Positions 21,801-33,334 of a stretch of 64,000 nt of DNA are shown piece after piece. The stretch spans positions 28,131,852 through 28,195,851 of the forward strand of contig CM057233.1 of the NCBI GenBank assembly GCA_029891385.1, written 5' to 3'. The notes beneath the pieces were generated by a model. That model had not been told where the DNA came from and made no database searches. It saw only the letters and a list, made by a program, of their open reading frames with translations. This stretch comes from Erythroxylum novogranatense (lineage: Eukaryota > Streptophyta > Magnoliopsida > Malpighiales > Erythroxylaceae). How positions within the stretch are numbered: the first letter of the stretch is position 1; each line of letters opens with the position of its first letter. A program made the position numbers and the translations under genes.

Positions 21801-22508
21801 AGGATCTTGAAGAAACAAAATGAAGGATAGCAAGAACTCAATGTGATGAGGGTGAGAGTAAGATGGTCGCGAGTGAAGAAAATGAAAAAGATGAAGAAGA
21901 GAGCATATGACAAAAGTGAAAGAAAAAAAATAAAGATGTTCTTTCAAAATGTAAATATCATAGGATGGGTTTAAAAGCAAGGTAAACAAATGCTTGGTGA
22001 GTGTCATGACACTTACCACTTAAATAACCAAATTAATAAGTCATTTTCTTAAGCTAACTGATGTCTCTTAACATCTAGTCCATTTGTCTCCAAATCTCTA
22101 AACCATTTGTCACCCAATTTTCTATGCCACTTATTAATATTTTTATTACCATTTATCAATTGTCTTACTACTTGGTATTTTTCTAGTCCAACATTTATCA
22201 AAATTTTCTAAATTTCACCAAAAATTTTAGATTAATAATTTTACTCACCAATTTAATTTTTAAGAGACATATAATATCCATAATTTACAATATAATCACA
22301 TTTATAAATCAGTTAAGATCAACTATACCTGATAAATATCAAATGAGTGCATATACAATCATTGTAATGTATGTAATTATTAAATTTACGTGTATGTATG
22401 CTAAATGATGCACGAGCATGAAATGCATGTCCTAGTTTCTTAATATTATCTCTCATATTCAATATTCTAGGGTTCTAACCCTTAACATGGGGAAAACGGG
22501 ATGTTACA
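18888..22508 (-). repeat. solo LTR H (gypsy, 3,621 bp, minus orientation)
   Basis: On the plus strand it begins TGTAGCACCCC and ends GGGATGTTACA. Perfect duplication catta at 18883-18887 and 22509-22513. Read on its own strand it has a GTAAGT donor (21675-21680), an exon-like block ending in GTAAGT (20029-20034), a remnant hairpin array around 19595-19760 and a CCATCATCGATGG element (19348-19360) before an acceptor-like tgcag (near 19296). Its ORFs (for example 21113-21427, 21780-22019) are short and AT-driven, not genes. Confidence 0.9.
20173..20200. repeat. ATATAC microsatellite
   Basis: About four and a half copies of a 6-bp unit inside LTR H. Confidence 0.85.
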
Positions 22509-22904
22509 CATTATATGGTCTTAAGCAGGCTCCCCAGGCATGGCATCTTGCACTAAGCTCTTTTGTCACATCATTTGGTTTTCAGCAATCTTAGAGTGAT
22601 CATTCTCTCTTTCTATATCATAAAGGTGATACCATCTGTTTTATGTTGGTATATATGGATGACATTTTAGTCACGAGTAATAATTCTAGACTCCTTAATT
22701 CTTTTATTATTAAATTGTCGCATAACTTTTCTCTTAAAGATGCAGCTCCACTTTTCTTTTTGGGTGTTGAAGCAATAAACTGTCAAGATGGTCTTTTTCT
22801 TACCCAAGAACATGATATTCGTAAGATTCTTGAGAGTGAAAATATGGATGTTGTCAAAGTTGTCTATACTCCTTTAAGTACCTCAGTGTGTCTTTGAAAA
22901 TCAG

Positions 22905-23600
22905 CCATCAACCAGCCAGTTAATGTCTCTGCTTACTGGAAAGTTATAGGGGTTCTTCAATATCTATCTTTTACACGGCCTAGTATGGTCTTTTCGGTTA
23001 ATAGGCTTTCTTAATTTATGCATTGTCCAAATGATCCTCATTGGGTTGTTATGAAACATCTACTTTGATATTTAAAAGGTACATTTTCTTACACACTTTT
23101 GTTACGACCACACACAGATTTTTCTCTACATGTTTTTTTTGAAGTCGATTGGGCTATTAATAAAGATGATAGGACATCAACAAGTGGCTATGTTGTATTT
23201 ATTAGACCTAATTTAGTGTCATGGAGTTCTAAGAAACACGATCAATATCATGATCTTCTACTGAGGCAGAATATCAAGTCGTTGCAACTACCGCCTCTGA
23301 AACACAATAGGTCCAATCTCTACTTCAAGAGTTGCAGATTCCTACCTCTATAACTGCTTTATATTGTGATAATATTGATACCACTTATACTTGCTCTAAT
23401 CTTATCTATCACTCTAAAATGAAGCACATTGAAATAGATGTGCACCTTGTTCGACAATTGGTGGCACAAGAAAAATTGTGTATTGCTCATATTTCCTCTA
23501 ATCATCAACTAGTCGACCTCCTCACTAAAGCTGTCTCCAAGCATCCTTTTCAATATAATCGAGCCAAAGTAGCAATGCATGATGGCACCATTATCTTGCG
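22905..23600 (+). pseudogene. copia RNase H
   Basis: Contains the GVLQYLSFTRPSM region near 22950 and FEVDWAINKDDRTSTSGYVVF near 23140-23200. RHIEIDVH-like (KMKHIEIDVHLVRQLV) sequence lies near 23420 and VDLLTKAVSKHPF near 23515. Frames change near 23090 and 23340, with a stop near 22895. It degrades RNA in the RNA-DNA hybrid. Confidence 0.8.
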
Positions 23601-23604
23601 GGGG

Positions 23605-23781
23605 TGTATTAAGGAAGATATCGTCAAATCCTTTTCCAATTATTTACCATATCTGTTGTTGAAATTGATGTTATCTTTGTGTTATAATTAGATCCTCTCT
23701 ACAACTATAATTGTATATATATTAGATGTATTAAACTGAATATAATTAATACCTTTTCCCACTTATTCCTCTTTATTTTCA
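23605..23781 (+). repeat. possible short 3' LTR of the copia element
   Basis: The purine run gcggggg precedes TGTATTAAGG at 23605, as a polypurine tract precedes an LTR. A plausible end is attttca at 23781. The partner LTR is missing, so the end is uncertain. Confidence 0.4.
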
Positions 23782-25329
23782 CCTTTTTATTAGAAAAGAT
23801 TTCTATGATTATGGGATGTGGACTTTTGCGATAATAATGATGCTCGATTATTACTTCTTATTCTAATTATTTTTATCGGTTAAATAAAACTTATAAATAA
23901 ACTCAAAATCTTTTAAATCATATGCATCATTAATCAATAAAATTAGTTACTTAAATTTGATTGTATATCCACCGACTAAAGGACGTTTATAAGAAACATT
24001 TCTTTCTCACATAAATTATCCCTTTTGTTTATTTATGTTTTGCTTAAATGATAATCATCTGTTTGTTTAAATGATTATTAGTCCATAACTATAGATAATG
24101 CCAAGATTATTAACTATTCTTTCGAAAGGTCATATGCCAAATTCATCAAGTGTGTCCTTTCATTATTATCTCCTACTCAAATATGATGAGTTTAGTTAAT
24201 AAGATTTCTACATGTTCTCATACTTGTCCAATATCTCGTGCAATTAGCATATGACGAGGGTTTATATTCATATATTTGTTAGGAATATATGACATAAAGA
24301 TTAATGAATCAATCCTTGAGTATATTTAGTATGCTATACTAGAAGGCATATTTTATATTTAAATATCTTTAGATCTCATTTATTTTATCGAATCATAAAT
24401 GTATTCAATCCTCCTATCACCTTTGAATATATAATTTTTCTTATGCAAATTACTAATCAAAATTTTCAAAAGTTACTAATCGAATGACCTCATTCGATTC
24501 TAAATTCTCCTGAATTGAATTTAATTTACTATCCTCTAATTATCCTATAAGATCATATCAAACATAATCTTTTGGAAACATTCTAAAGTAACAAACCTTA
24601 AATTTAATTCTTAAGAATTAGACAAGAGTCCTAAGAGTATATTATAAGGCTCGTGTAACATTTAGGGTCTCTCACAATGTAAATTAAGATCTTATAACTT
24701 ACATTTATTTCTTTTTATGGTCATTTTTGAGCCCATGGTAAAAGTCATGTATTACGATATTAACTCATATTCATTTAGAGCATACATCTTTTATAAATGT
24801 AATACCGTACAAATGTTTATTCAAACATACTTAATATTTAACTTGAGTTCACTTGTCTTCTTTTAAATTTATTTTTTAAACTCTCAACTAGCAACTTAAG
24901 ATAAATACGGTGACCATATGATCATCTTAAACCATTTTTTAATTACTATTTAAGTTGACATTTGCACTTTAAGTTTCTTAATCTAGCTCTAAATTATCAT
25001 CTTGATAATAAACTTAATACCTGCCTCATCTATAGTCATCATAAATACTAAAGTCAATTGTCCATGTGAAAAAAAATTCATATATATGTTTTAGAATTAG
25101 ATACTATATAATGCTTATTCATTAATAAACATTGTTAACTGATATCTATATTTACACATGACAACACATTGAATGAGCATACATGGAGAAGCGTTATTCA
25201 ATTACATTTTAATTTCTATATAATTACTTCACATTCCTAAAGTATGCATATCGAGAAATCAGGTTTGTCACTGAATTTTTCATCATATCTAATGTAGATA
25301 TATACTTCATGTGCAATTCTCCTCATGAA
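23782..25329. other. AT-rich stretch without recognised features
   Basis: No frame above about 60 codons, no LTR ends and no hairpin module were recognised. It may be old decayed transposon DNA or the real spacer between insertions. Confidence 0.6.
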
Positions 25330-26082
25330 ACTATATCTTTCACATAGTGGGGATGCAAATTGGATGTGGATAAGAGTACCTCCCGTAATGAGAGAAACTA
25401 CAACAAAACTCTTAAGGGTGTCGAAGAGGAAGGGGGTGGGCAGATGGAATCTTAGTGGTGGTCGGATGAGGTCCTAGGGACGGTAAAGGAGAAAAAGAGA
25501 GCTTTTAAAGTTCTTTTAGCAAGTATAACGGAAGCGGAGCGGGAAACCAATAGAGTAAGGTATAGACTGGCAAAACAGAAGGAAAAGAAAACTATTTTAG
25601 TGGTTAAAGGAAAAGCATATGAAACAATGTATAGGGAGTTGGATTCATTCAAGGGAGCACAAAAATTTTCAAGCTAGCACAAGATAGGGCACGTGAGACG
25701 AAGGATTTCAACCAAGTCTGTTGTATATGTGACAAAGCAGGTTAGGTACTCACAGAGGTGCAAGCCATCAAGAAGAAATGGCAGATATACTTTTATGGCC
25801 TGTGTAATGAAGACATAGTGGTCAACATAAAGTTAGGCGAATCCTTCATGTCGGGGCATTTCCTTAATAGGTACTCATGTGGAAGGATTACAAAGGGAGA
25901 AATTACAAAGGTTTTGAGGGAGATGGCGAGAGGAAGGGTCATAGGGCCAGATGAGATCCTTTTAGAGATGTGAAAGTGAATAGGAGCTGTTAGTATTGAG
26001 TGGTTAGTTCAGCTTTTTAATGTGATTTTTGAGTCAACCAAAATGTCAAATGAATAGAGAATAGGTAGTTTAACCCCCGTAT
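25330..26082 (+). pseudogene. RTE-type LINE, fragment 1
   Basis: The frame holds WWSDEVLGTVKEKKRAFK (near 25456) and KGKAYETMYRELDSFKGA (near 25608), the endonuclease-RT linker of plant RTE elements. VLREMARGRVIGPDEI (near 25910) matches the RT KAxGPDxIP motif and is followed by WLVQLFNVIFEST. Frames change near 25670 and 25970. Gypsy C interrupts it at 26083, and the next piece is 35987-36149. Confidence 0.8.
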
Positions 26083-26593
26083 TGCAACATCCCGTTACCG
26101 ATGGGATGTATACAGTTCATTGCATTCGTATCTGGTATGTTCATGCATGATTTATTTATAGTATAATTGGCATTTGTACGTACATACATGTATGACACAT
26201 TTCTGATTTGAATTTGGATATGATTAGGTCATGTGTGAGAATTTGGTCAAAATAGGCTCTATGATTGAATTTGAATTAGAAGTGGATGTTAGGAAGTTGA
26301 ATTATAAAATTGGAGTATATGATAATTAGTTTTCTATTTTTGAGGATTTATAGGAATTTTTCTGAAATTTTTGGAGAAATAGGCCTGGACCGGAAAATTG
26401 ATCGAGGACTGATTAATTGGATTTTCGGTTCCGAAATTGATTATCCAATGGCACGGACAGGCTAGAAATTAGAATTGAGGAATTAGGGCTTAGTCATTGG
26501 AATTCGGGAGAAATTAGAATTCGAAATTAGTTTGAGGCTGTTCGGATTTGGACTGGTGGAAATTCTATTAGCCAAACAAGCCCTTGTTCCTTT

Positions 26594-26603
26594 GATATTT
26601 AAA
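26594..26603 (+). promoter_or_regulatory. TATA-like box in 5' LTR of element C
   Basis: gatatttaaa, followed by a pyrimidine-rich leader. It holds the same position as the TATA-like run of solo LTR B. Confidence 0.5.
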
Positions 26604-27129
26604 ACCCTTACCCTTTGAAATCTTTCTTTTCCACGAAGCTTTCTCCTTCTTCTTTGTGATCTTCTTTCTTTGGATTGCTACTCGATTTCTTTGTGCCAAT
26701 TGCTTTCTTCCTTTGGCATTGATCATTCCTTTGGCTTGGAGAAGAATAGAGAAGAAGTTGATGGAATTTTATTTGGTGATAGCCGTGGGTGTCGATGATC
26801 TTGGAGTTGAGAAATCCTTGAAGATTTGAGGTTATAAATCAAGTAAGTTACTTCTATCTTGTCTCTTTTGGTTTGATTAGTTGATTTATAAAGTTATTTG
26901 AATGATTTAGTTGGTATATTAAAGGATTTGTGAGTTAGGTTTCCGATAGGGGTTCTCAGTGATTTTAGGGTTTAGATTTGGGGAAAATGATTGTTTGATG
27001 AAATAGAAGCTAAGAATTAGTTGTATGATATGTATGGAATTATTTATGAGTGATTTGTGAGGAGAAAACCTGAATTTGGTGCTGATTGCTGTCGAGAATA
27101 TGAGATTTTCTGGGTTTTCTGGGAGTGTT

Positions 27130-27370
27130 TACGGTCGCACGCCACGACGCGCGAAGAACACGCCGCGGCGAGCAGGAATGCTTCACACGCTGCGACGTGC
27201 GTGGAAGGCGCGCCGCGACGAGGATGGACGGCGCACGTCGCAACGTACGCGTGTGTACGTCACGACGAGAGATGAGTGAGGCGCCGCGGCGAGGCGAGTT
27301 ACGTCGCGGAGAACGTGGCGAGAAATGGGTACTCGCGGCGGCGAAGGATTTGATGCCGCGGCGAGGAATG
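27130..27370 (+). other. CpG-dense island, 5' LTR of C
   Basis: Many cgccgcggcg and cgtcgcg words. It is markedly different from the corresponding patch 34375-34615 of the 3' LTR, although the flanks are almost identical. Confidence 0.8.
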
Positions 27371-27960
27371 CAGTTCCGAAATTGAAATTGGAGGATTTAG
27401 AGAATGAGATTTGGGAATTTGATGGTTTAATAAATTTTGGGATTTAATTCAATTTGGAGATTATGAATTTGGGAATTAGTAATTGAGATGGGGAAATTCG
27501 GAATTGTGTCGGAAATGTCATAACACGTATAGTACGTACATTATTCGATTTCTATGCATCATTGGACATTAGAATTGGTACATTTTATAATGTTATTTAT
27601 ATTTTGATTGTTATAGCGGCTCAAGTGGATCGTCGATCGTCTGATGTAGGCGAGACTTCCCGGCAGTAGCTCGGAAGTTCTAAGGTGAGTAACCTAGTTG
27701 GTTTCTCAACCTTTATGTGTTTAATTTTATGCAAATATGCCATGTGGAGTTAAGGACGGATGATATGTGTTTGATTTAATTGATTAGGACCACGGGTGTT
27801 CGGATATTTCGATTTGTGATATGAAGTGTTGGTTGTGCATAAATTGTTCATAATTGATTTCAAATGGTGAGAATTAGGTATATGGAATTCTAATATGATG
27901 CATGTATTGTAAAGTGAACATGTGCATACATGCATATGAAGATGATCGAGATAAAAGCGG

Positions 27961-28106
27961 TTGTGACCAGTGCGACCCATCAGATATGAGACATATGGCT
28001 TTGTCCCCAACGATTATCGAGCTATATGCTCAACGTATTAGGGCTTTTGAGCCCAATGTTTCAGAGCCAATGGCTCAACGTATATGAGCTCAAAGCACGG
28101 TCACAA
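27961..28106 (+). repeat. hairpin array closed by inverted stem, 5' LTR of C
   Basis: TTGTGACC (27961-27968) pairs with GGTCACAA (28099-28106), enclosing small inverted repeats such as gggcttttgagccc. The left half is more damaged than in LTR B or the 3' LTR. Confidence 0.75.
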
Positions 28107-28721
28107 CAACGAAAGAAAATGAAAGAGTCACATGCACATTGCATATATGAATGATTACATGCGAATTGTGTGAAAGGCATACCGCCTTATAAATGTGAAA
28201 TCGATTGCATGTGATTTCTTGAATGTGATAGTATACGATATTATGTGATTGTTTGGCTATGCATGAGTTGGGTGAACCATCGATGATGGTTTCTCACCGA
28301 GTTATAAACTCACCCAACATTGCATCTATTTTTCAGGACAGTGATAGTGTGACTTCTAGTCCGATCGGTGAGACTTATCTGCTTGTGTGTGTGCATGAGA
28401 GGAGCATGGCCCATGTGTCCATCATTGGGGATCTTTTGGGGTATTTTGTGGATGACTTATGTAGGAGCTATGTTAGTCCTTTTTGGGTCATACAGATGTA
28501 TATATATATGACTGATGATGTATTGACGGTTTCATGAATGAATGGAAATGAATCTTTTGGTTTTAAATTCTAGCGAATTTGATATTACTGCCTTCTTTGT
28601 ATGGATGCGATGAGGTTATAGAAATGATCGTTTTGTAGTGCACCCTCGTCGTAGGTTGTGCATCGGTACGACCTACGGGCGACCCGGTGTATACTCTACG
28701 GTGAGGGGGCGCTACATTAGG

Positions 28722-28733
28722 TGGTATCAAAGC
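28722..28733 (+). promoter_or_regulatory. primer binding site of element C
   Basis: tggtatcaaagc, complementary to the 3' end of initiator tRNA-Met, six bases after the 5' LTR. Confidence 0.9.
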
Positions 28734-28889
28734 ATGGTTTGACATCTTTTGGGCATAGTATATTTTAGGCTTGAATTTCGTAAGGAAAGTAAGAAATTGA
28801 TCAGATTTGTGACTTTATTGTAGGTCATCCATTTTTGGTGATCAAGTTGATCAACCAGCTGACCAAGGATCGATCGGAGCGAGTAGGAG

Positions 28890-29810
28890 TCTTCGTGCCA
28901 ATGTTTGAGGAGCGACCTCGGTAGTTCCCATGAGGCGAACGGAGGTATGATCGCTGCGTGGCGGTGCCGATTTCACGGCAAAGACAAACCCGCCGAGGGT
29001 GAGGGTTGGTTGGAGAGGACCGAGCGGGTCCTAGATCAGATGGATTGCGACCCTGAGGAGCGCTTCGATTATGCTGTTTCTTTGCTCCAGGGTCCGGCTT
29101 ATCAGTGGTGGAAGGCGTCGGGTAGTTCCACCAAGCCTTGCGTGTTGACTTGGGCTGACTTTCTGAGGGTTTTCTGAGACAATTTTATGCCCAAGGAGTA
29201 TTTGGATATGAAGATGTAGGACTTCTTAGAGTTGAGACAGGGATCGATGATGATGGCGGTTATGAGGTCGATTTAATGATTTGTCAACAGATCGTCGTGC
29301 TCGATTGCCTCCGAGGGTGATAGGTGCGAGATTTGAGGAGGGCTGAATCTGGATATTCGTGCGAGTTAGCCCGATCAGATATGGGTACCTTTGTGGAGAT
29401 GAGATCAGCTGCTGTCAGGATTGAGCAGCTCTTGAGACAGAGCCGAGCCGAGACCGGTCAAGGATCTGGAGGTAAGAGATCCGATGGATCGTGGTAGCTC
29501 CGGTAGGAGCACGAGGCGACGCCAGAGCGTGTTTAGATCGGTGGGGATTTAGGCAATCGAGTTACAGCCGAGAGGAGATTTGGACAGATTAGCGGTGGTA
29601 GCGATAGTGGTGGCGAGAGGGGGGGACAAAGCTTTGCGGTTGTGTGCATTGTGATAAGAGGCACAGCGGAGAGTGTTGGAGAGTGACAAGAGCTTGTCTA
29701 GCCTGTGGATCTATGGATCATATGATCAGGAGTTGTCCTCTGACTTTGGGAGTCCAGTCAGTTGCTAGTGGGAGAGTGGTAGTAGCTCGACTGTGCAAGC
29801 AGAGCCGAAG
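28890..29810 (+). pseudogene. gag: gypsy C gag with two zinc knuckles
   Basis: The open stretch 28905-29177 shows the retrotransposon-gag core (GWLERTERVLDQM, LLQGPAYQWWKA, TWADFLRVF). It then hits a TGA in the segment that continues DNFMPKEYLDMK. Near the end lie a CxHC-like finger (29641-29676) and a CX2CX4HX4C knuckle (29694-29736). Gag forms the particle and the knuckles bind RNA. At least two stops or frameshifts lie between these parts. The start is not resolved; an ATG-bearing stretch lies near 28900. Confidence 0.78.
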
Positions 29811-29978
29811 GTGGACCTAGATTTAGGGGGGCGGCGAGCCCGAGGTGAGGCGAGATTCTATGTGGGGACCGAGGACGAGGCAGAAGTCACAGCCCCTGTG
29901 CCGTGGTCTACGCCATGACCAGCAGAGGCCCAGATTTCTCGAGGTTATTCTGAGTTTGCTTCACTCTCGGATATAGAG

Positions 29979-30329
29979 GTGTATGCATTGATAGATCCAG
30001 GGTCCACGCATTCATTTATTGCACCGCATGTGGCATGTAGATTGCATGTGGGTAGGGAGATGCTACAGTATGGGTTGCAGGTGAGTACACCTTTGGGTAG
30101 TACCACTGCTTTAGGTGAGATCTGCAGGGGATGCCCGATTCGGGTAGATTCAGCGGTATTGAGTGTAGATTTGATTGTGCTACCCCTTCAGGAGATTGAT
30201 TTGATTTTGGGGATGGACTGGCTCACTGCCCATAGGGCTATTTTGGATTGTTATACCAAGGAGGTAGTCTTGGAGTCTCTGGTCACCGAGGGTCAGATTG
30301 AGGTGTTAGTCGGCGGTGCCACGGGATGA
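29979..30329 (+). pseudogene. gypsy C aspartic protease
   Basis: 116 codons from the first ATG. LIDPGSTHSFI near 29988 carries the active-site D, with P in place of T, a variant found in many chromoviruses. LILGMDWLTAHRAILDC near 30208 is the conserved closing region. It cleaves the polyprotein. The link to RT (30330-30546) is frameshifted. Confidence 0.85.
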
Positions 30330-30546
30330 TTCGTTTGTGAGTGCTTTGAGATTGATGAGGGTGGTACGTGAGGCTTATTTGGCACATGTGGTGGACTCTA
30401 GAGTGCAGCAGAGGTTGCAGGATGTCCTGTGATCGTGGAGTTCCAGATGTGTTTCGAGGAGTTCTGGGTTTCTTGCCGGATCGGGAGGCGAGTTCGAGAT
30501 AGACCTCGTTCCAGGTACCGCTCCTATATCGATACCTCCGTATAGG

Positions 30547-31979
30547 ATGGCACCGGTGGAACTGAGGGAGCTTAAGGCTCAGCTTCAGGAGTTATTGGAT
30601 AAGGGGTTCATCAGGCCGAGTGTTTCGCCGTGGGGAGCTCCGGTGTTGTTTGTGAAGAAGAAGGACGGGACTATGAGGCTTTGCATCGATTACAGGCAGC
30701 TTAATCGGGTTACTGTTAAGAATAAGTACCCACTGCCTAGGATCGATGACTTATTTGATCGATTCTGAGGAGCTCGTGTGTTCACCAAGTTGGATTTGAG
30801 ATCCGGTTATTATCGATTCAGATCGCAGAGGCCGATGTGCCCAAGAGCGCTTTTAGGAGCAGGTATGGGCATTACGAGTTCTTAGTGATGCCGTTCGGGT
30901 TGACTAATGCCCCGATAGCCTTCATGGCCTTGATGAATAGGGTTTTTCAGCCATACCTGGATCAGTTTGTGATCGTATTCATCGATGACATTTTAGTATA
31001 TTCGAGGTCTAGACAGGAGCATGCGGAGCATCTGAGGATAATACTGCAGATCATGAGGGACAGACAGTCATATGCCAAATTCACTAAGTGTGAATTTTGG
31101 CTTGATGAGGTGGTGTTCCTAGGCCACATAGTGTCTGGTGAGGGTGTCCGGGTGGATCCTCACAAGATAGAGGCATTGAGGAGTTGGGAGATTCCGAGGA
31201 ACGTGTCAGAGTTGAGGAGTTTTCTCAGATTGGCAGGATATTACCGGAGGTTTGTAAAGGGGTTTTTAGTGATCTCTGCCCCCTTGACAAGACTTCTGAG
31301 GAAGGGAGTAACCTTCAGTTGGACAGATGAGTGTCAGAGGAGTTTCGATGAGTTGATACATCGGTTGACGACGGCGCCGGTGTTAGCCCTGCCATCTGGA
31401 GCAGGAGGATTCGAGGTGTTCAGTGATGCTTCGCAGTAGGGTTTAGGTTGTGTGCTGATGCAGCATGGGAGAGTCATAGCCTATGCATCGAGACAGTTGA
31501 GAGCCCATGAGGGTAATTATCCTGTGCATGACCTGGAGTTAGCAGCAGTTGTATTTGCTCTGAAGATCTGGAGACATTATCTGTATGGGGAGACCTTCCA
31601 GATCTTCACCGATCATAAGAGTTTGAGATACTTGTTGAGTCAGCGAGAGCTGAATCTGAGGCAGAGGAGGTGGTTAGAGCTGCTTAAGGATTACGACTGC
31701 ACTATCGAGTACCACCCAGGGAAGGCTAATGTGGTGGCTGATGCATTGAGTAGGAGATCGCATGGTAGTGCAGCTCAGATTCAGGTTTTGAGGTTGACGT
31801 GCTTAGTTCAGTTGAGAGCTCTTAATATGCAGATAGATTTGAGTCAAGAGGGAGCTCTGATTGCGACTTTGAGGCTGAGGCCAGTATTGCATGATCGGAT
31901 CAGGAGAGTTCAGGATCGGGATCCAGTATTGGTGAGACTGATGGATAGAGTCGATCGGGATGGCGATCGAGTTTGGTGA
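30547..31979 (+). pseudogene. pol: gypsy C reverse transcriptase and RNase H, frameshifted
   Basis: 30547-30768 holds [18 protein letters not shown] and [11 protein letters not shown]. The frame shifts between 30766 and 30836. 30837-31439 continues with MPFGLTNAP and FIDDILVYS (near 30978) up to a TAG at 31437-31439 in RNase H. 31452-31979 is the rest of RNase H ([15 protein letters not shown]). One frameshift and one stop, both inside otherwise well-kept sequence. Confidence 0.88.
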
Positions 31980-32936
31980 GGATGATACTTTGTGGATGGG
32001 CGGAGGTTGTGTGTCCGGATGTGGAGGATCCGAGGCGAGAGATTCGGAGGAGGCTCATTTGGCTGCTTATGCCATGCATCCTGGTGTCACCAAGATGTAT
32101 CGCACTCTTAAGTTACATTTTTGGTGGCCAGGTATGAAAAGGCATGTGGCGGAGTTTGTTTCTCGGTGTTTGACGTGCCAGCAGGTTAAGGCTGAGCACC
32201 AGACCCCAGTTGGGAGATTGCATTCGTTACCCATTCCGGAGTAGAAATGGGAGCGTATTACGATGGATTTTATCATGGGGTTGCCAGGGCCTTGAAGCGA
32301 TGTGATGCTATCTGGGTCATAGTGGACCGATTGACTAAATCGGCTCACTTTTTGCCAGTGAGGGAGAGTAATACCCTCGATCAGTTGGCCCAGAAATATG
32401 TAGCAGAGATAGTTCGACTGCATGGGGTCCCAGTTTCGATAGTGTCAGATAGGGATCCCAGATTTACTTCGAGGCTCTGGAGGAGCCTGCAGTCAGCTAT
32501 GGGGACCAGATTGAACTTCAGCACAGCGTTTCATCCTCAGACAGATAGGCAGAGTGAGAGGACTATTCAGATTGTTGAGGATATGTTGAGAGCCTGTGTG
32601 TTGGAGTTTCGAGGTGCATGGGATCAGTATTTGTCTCTGGTAGAGTTTGCTTATAATAATCAGTACCAGAGCAGCATTGGGATGGCACCGTATGAGGCGC
32701 TTTATGGGAGACCGTGTAGATCCCCTCTTTACTGGGATGAAGAGGGTATGAGGATGTTAGAGGTCCGAGCGATCCAGACACACTGATTGATTGAGTCGCA
32801 TCAAGGCGGCTCGGGATAAGCGTAAGAGTTCGTGGATCGACGCCGGAGAGAGATGGAGTATGCTGTGGGTGATAGGGTGTTCCTCAGAGTGTCTCCGTGG
32901 AGAGAAGGAGTTCTCTGATTTGGCCGTAAGGGCAAG
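31960..32936 (+). pseudogene. gypsy C integrase, frameshifted
   Basis: The HHCC region (HPGVTKMYR to CLTCQQVKAEHQ) lies at 32080-32205, followed by TAG at 32242-32244 where the family has Trp. The DDE core continues in another frame, 32247-32786, with SDRDPRFTSRLW near 32446 and TDRQSERTIQ near 32540. A further shift at about 32780 leads to the linker before the chromodomain. Confidence 0.87.
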
Positions 32937-33323
32937 TTGAGTCCTCGGTATATTGGTCCGTATGAGATTACCGAGAGGATTGGACCGTTGGCGTATAGAT
33001 TGGCATTGCCGAGTGAGATGTCTCAGTTGCATGACGTCTTTCATGTGAGCATGCTTCGGAGATATCGATCTGACCCGACTCATGTGATTCCGGCTCAGGA
33101 GGTAGAGATTGCCAGCGATTTGAGTTATGTTGAGGAGCCGGTGCGGATTATTGGATCGCGGGTCAAGCAGTTGAGGTCTCGGGTTATTCCAATGGTGAAA
33201 GTCCTTTGGAAGAACCACTCATCAGAGGAGGCGACTTGGGAGACTGAGGAGCACATGAGGAGGCAGTACCCTCATCTGTTTAATCAGTCAGGTAAGAAAA
33301 TTTTGGGACGAAATTTTTATTAG
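32937..33323 (+). pseudogene. gypsy C integrase C-terminus with chromodomain
   Basis: 128 codons: SPRYIGPYEI and LPSEMSQLHDVFHVSML (integrase tail), then VRIIGSRVKQLRSRV and VKVLWKNHSSEEATWE (chromodomain, about 33140-33280). It ends 12 bases before the 3' LTR, overlapping the polypurine area. Confidence 0.88.
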
Positions 33324-33334
33324 GAGGGGAGAAT
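33322..33334 (+). promoter_or_regulatory. polypurine tract of element C
   Basis: aggaggggagaat immediately before TGTAACATCCC. Confidence 0.85.

Larger units (their letters stand above)
18470..22897 (+). pseudogene. copia reverse transcriptase, split by solo LTR H
   Basis: Left part 18470-18887 has MKDPKWREAM, WELVPLTP and a degraded [10 protein letters not shown]. Right part 22514-22897 resumes with GLKQAPQAWH and YMDDILVTS (near 22651), then GVEAINCQDGLFLTQ. The break at 18888-22508 is a minus-orientation LTR with duplication CATTA, so the coding sequence is continuous once it is ignored. Several stops are present in both parts. Confidence 0.82.
17267..23781 (+). mobile_element. Ty1/copia element, 5' truncated, decayed
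   Basis: Integrase, RT and RNase H in copia order, then a short LTR-like end. Everything upstream of the gag-pre-integrase segment is missing, and the element is fused to the pararetrovirus at about 17266. The RT is split by solo LTR H (18888-22508). Stops and frameshifts are many. Pol features and the short terminal repeat suggest the Ale/Retrofit-like copia lineages, with low certainty. Confidence 0.85.
26083..28716 (+). repeat. 5' LTR of element C
   Basis: Begins TGCAACATCCCG (the 3' copy has TGTAACATCCCG) and ends GGCGCTACA. Contains TATA-like gatatttaaa (26594-26603), donor GTAAGT (26843), CpG island (27130-27370), exon-like block 27617-27684, hairpin array 27961-28106, twin hairpin from 28275 and acceptor ending 28336. 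Confidence 0.94.
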
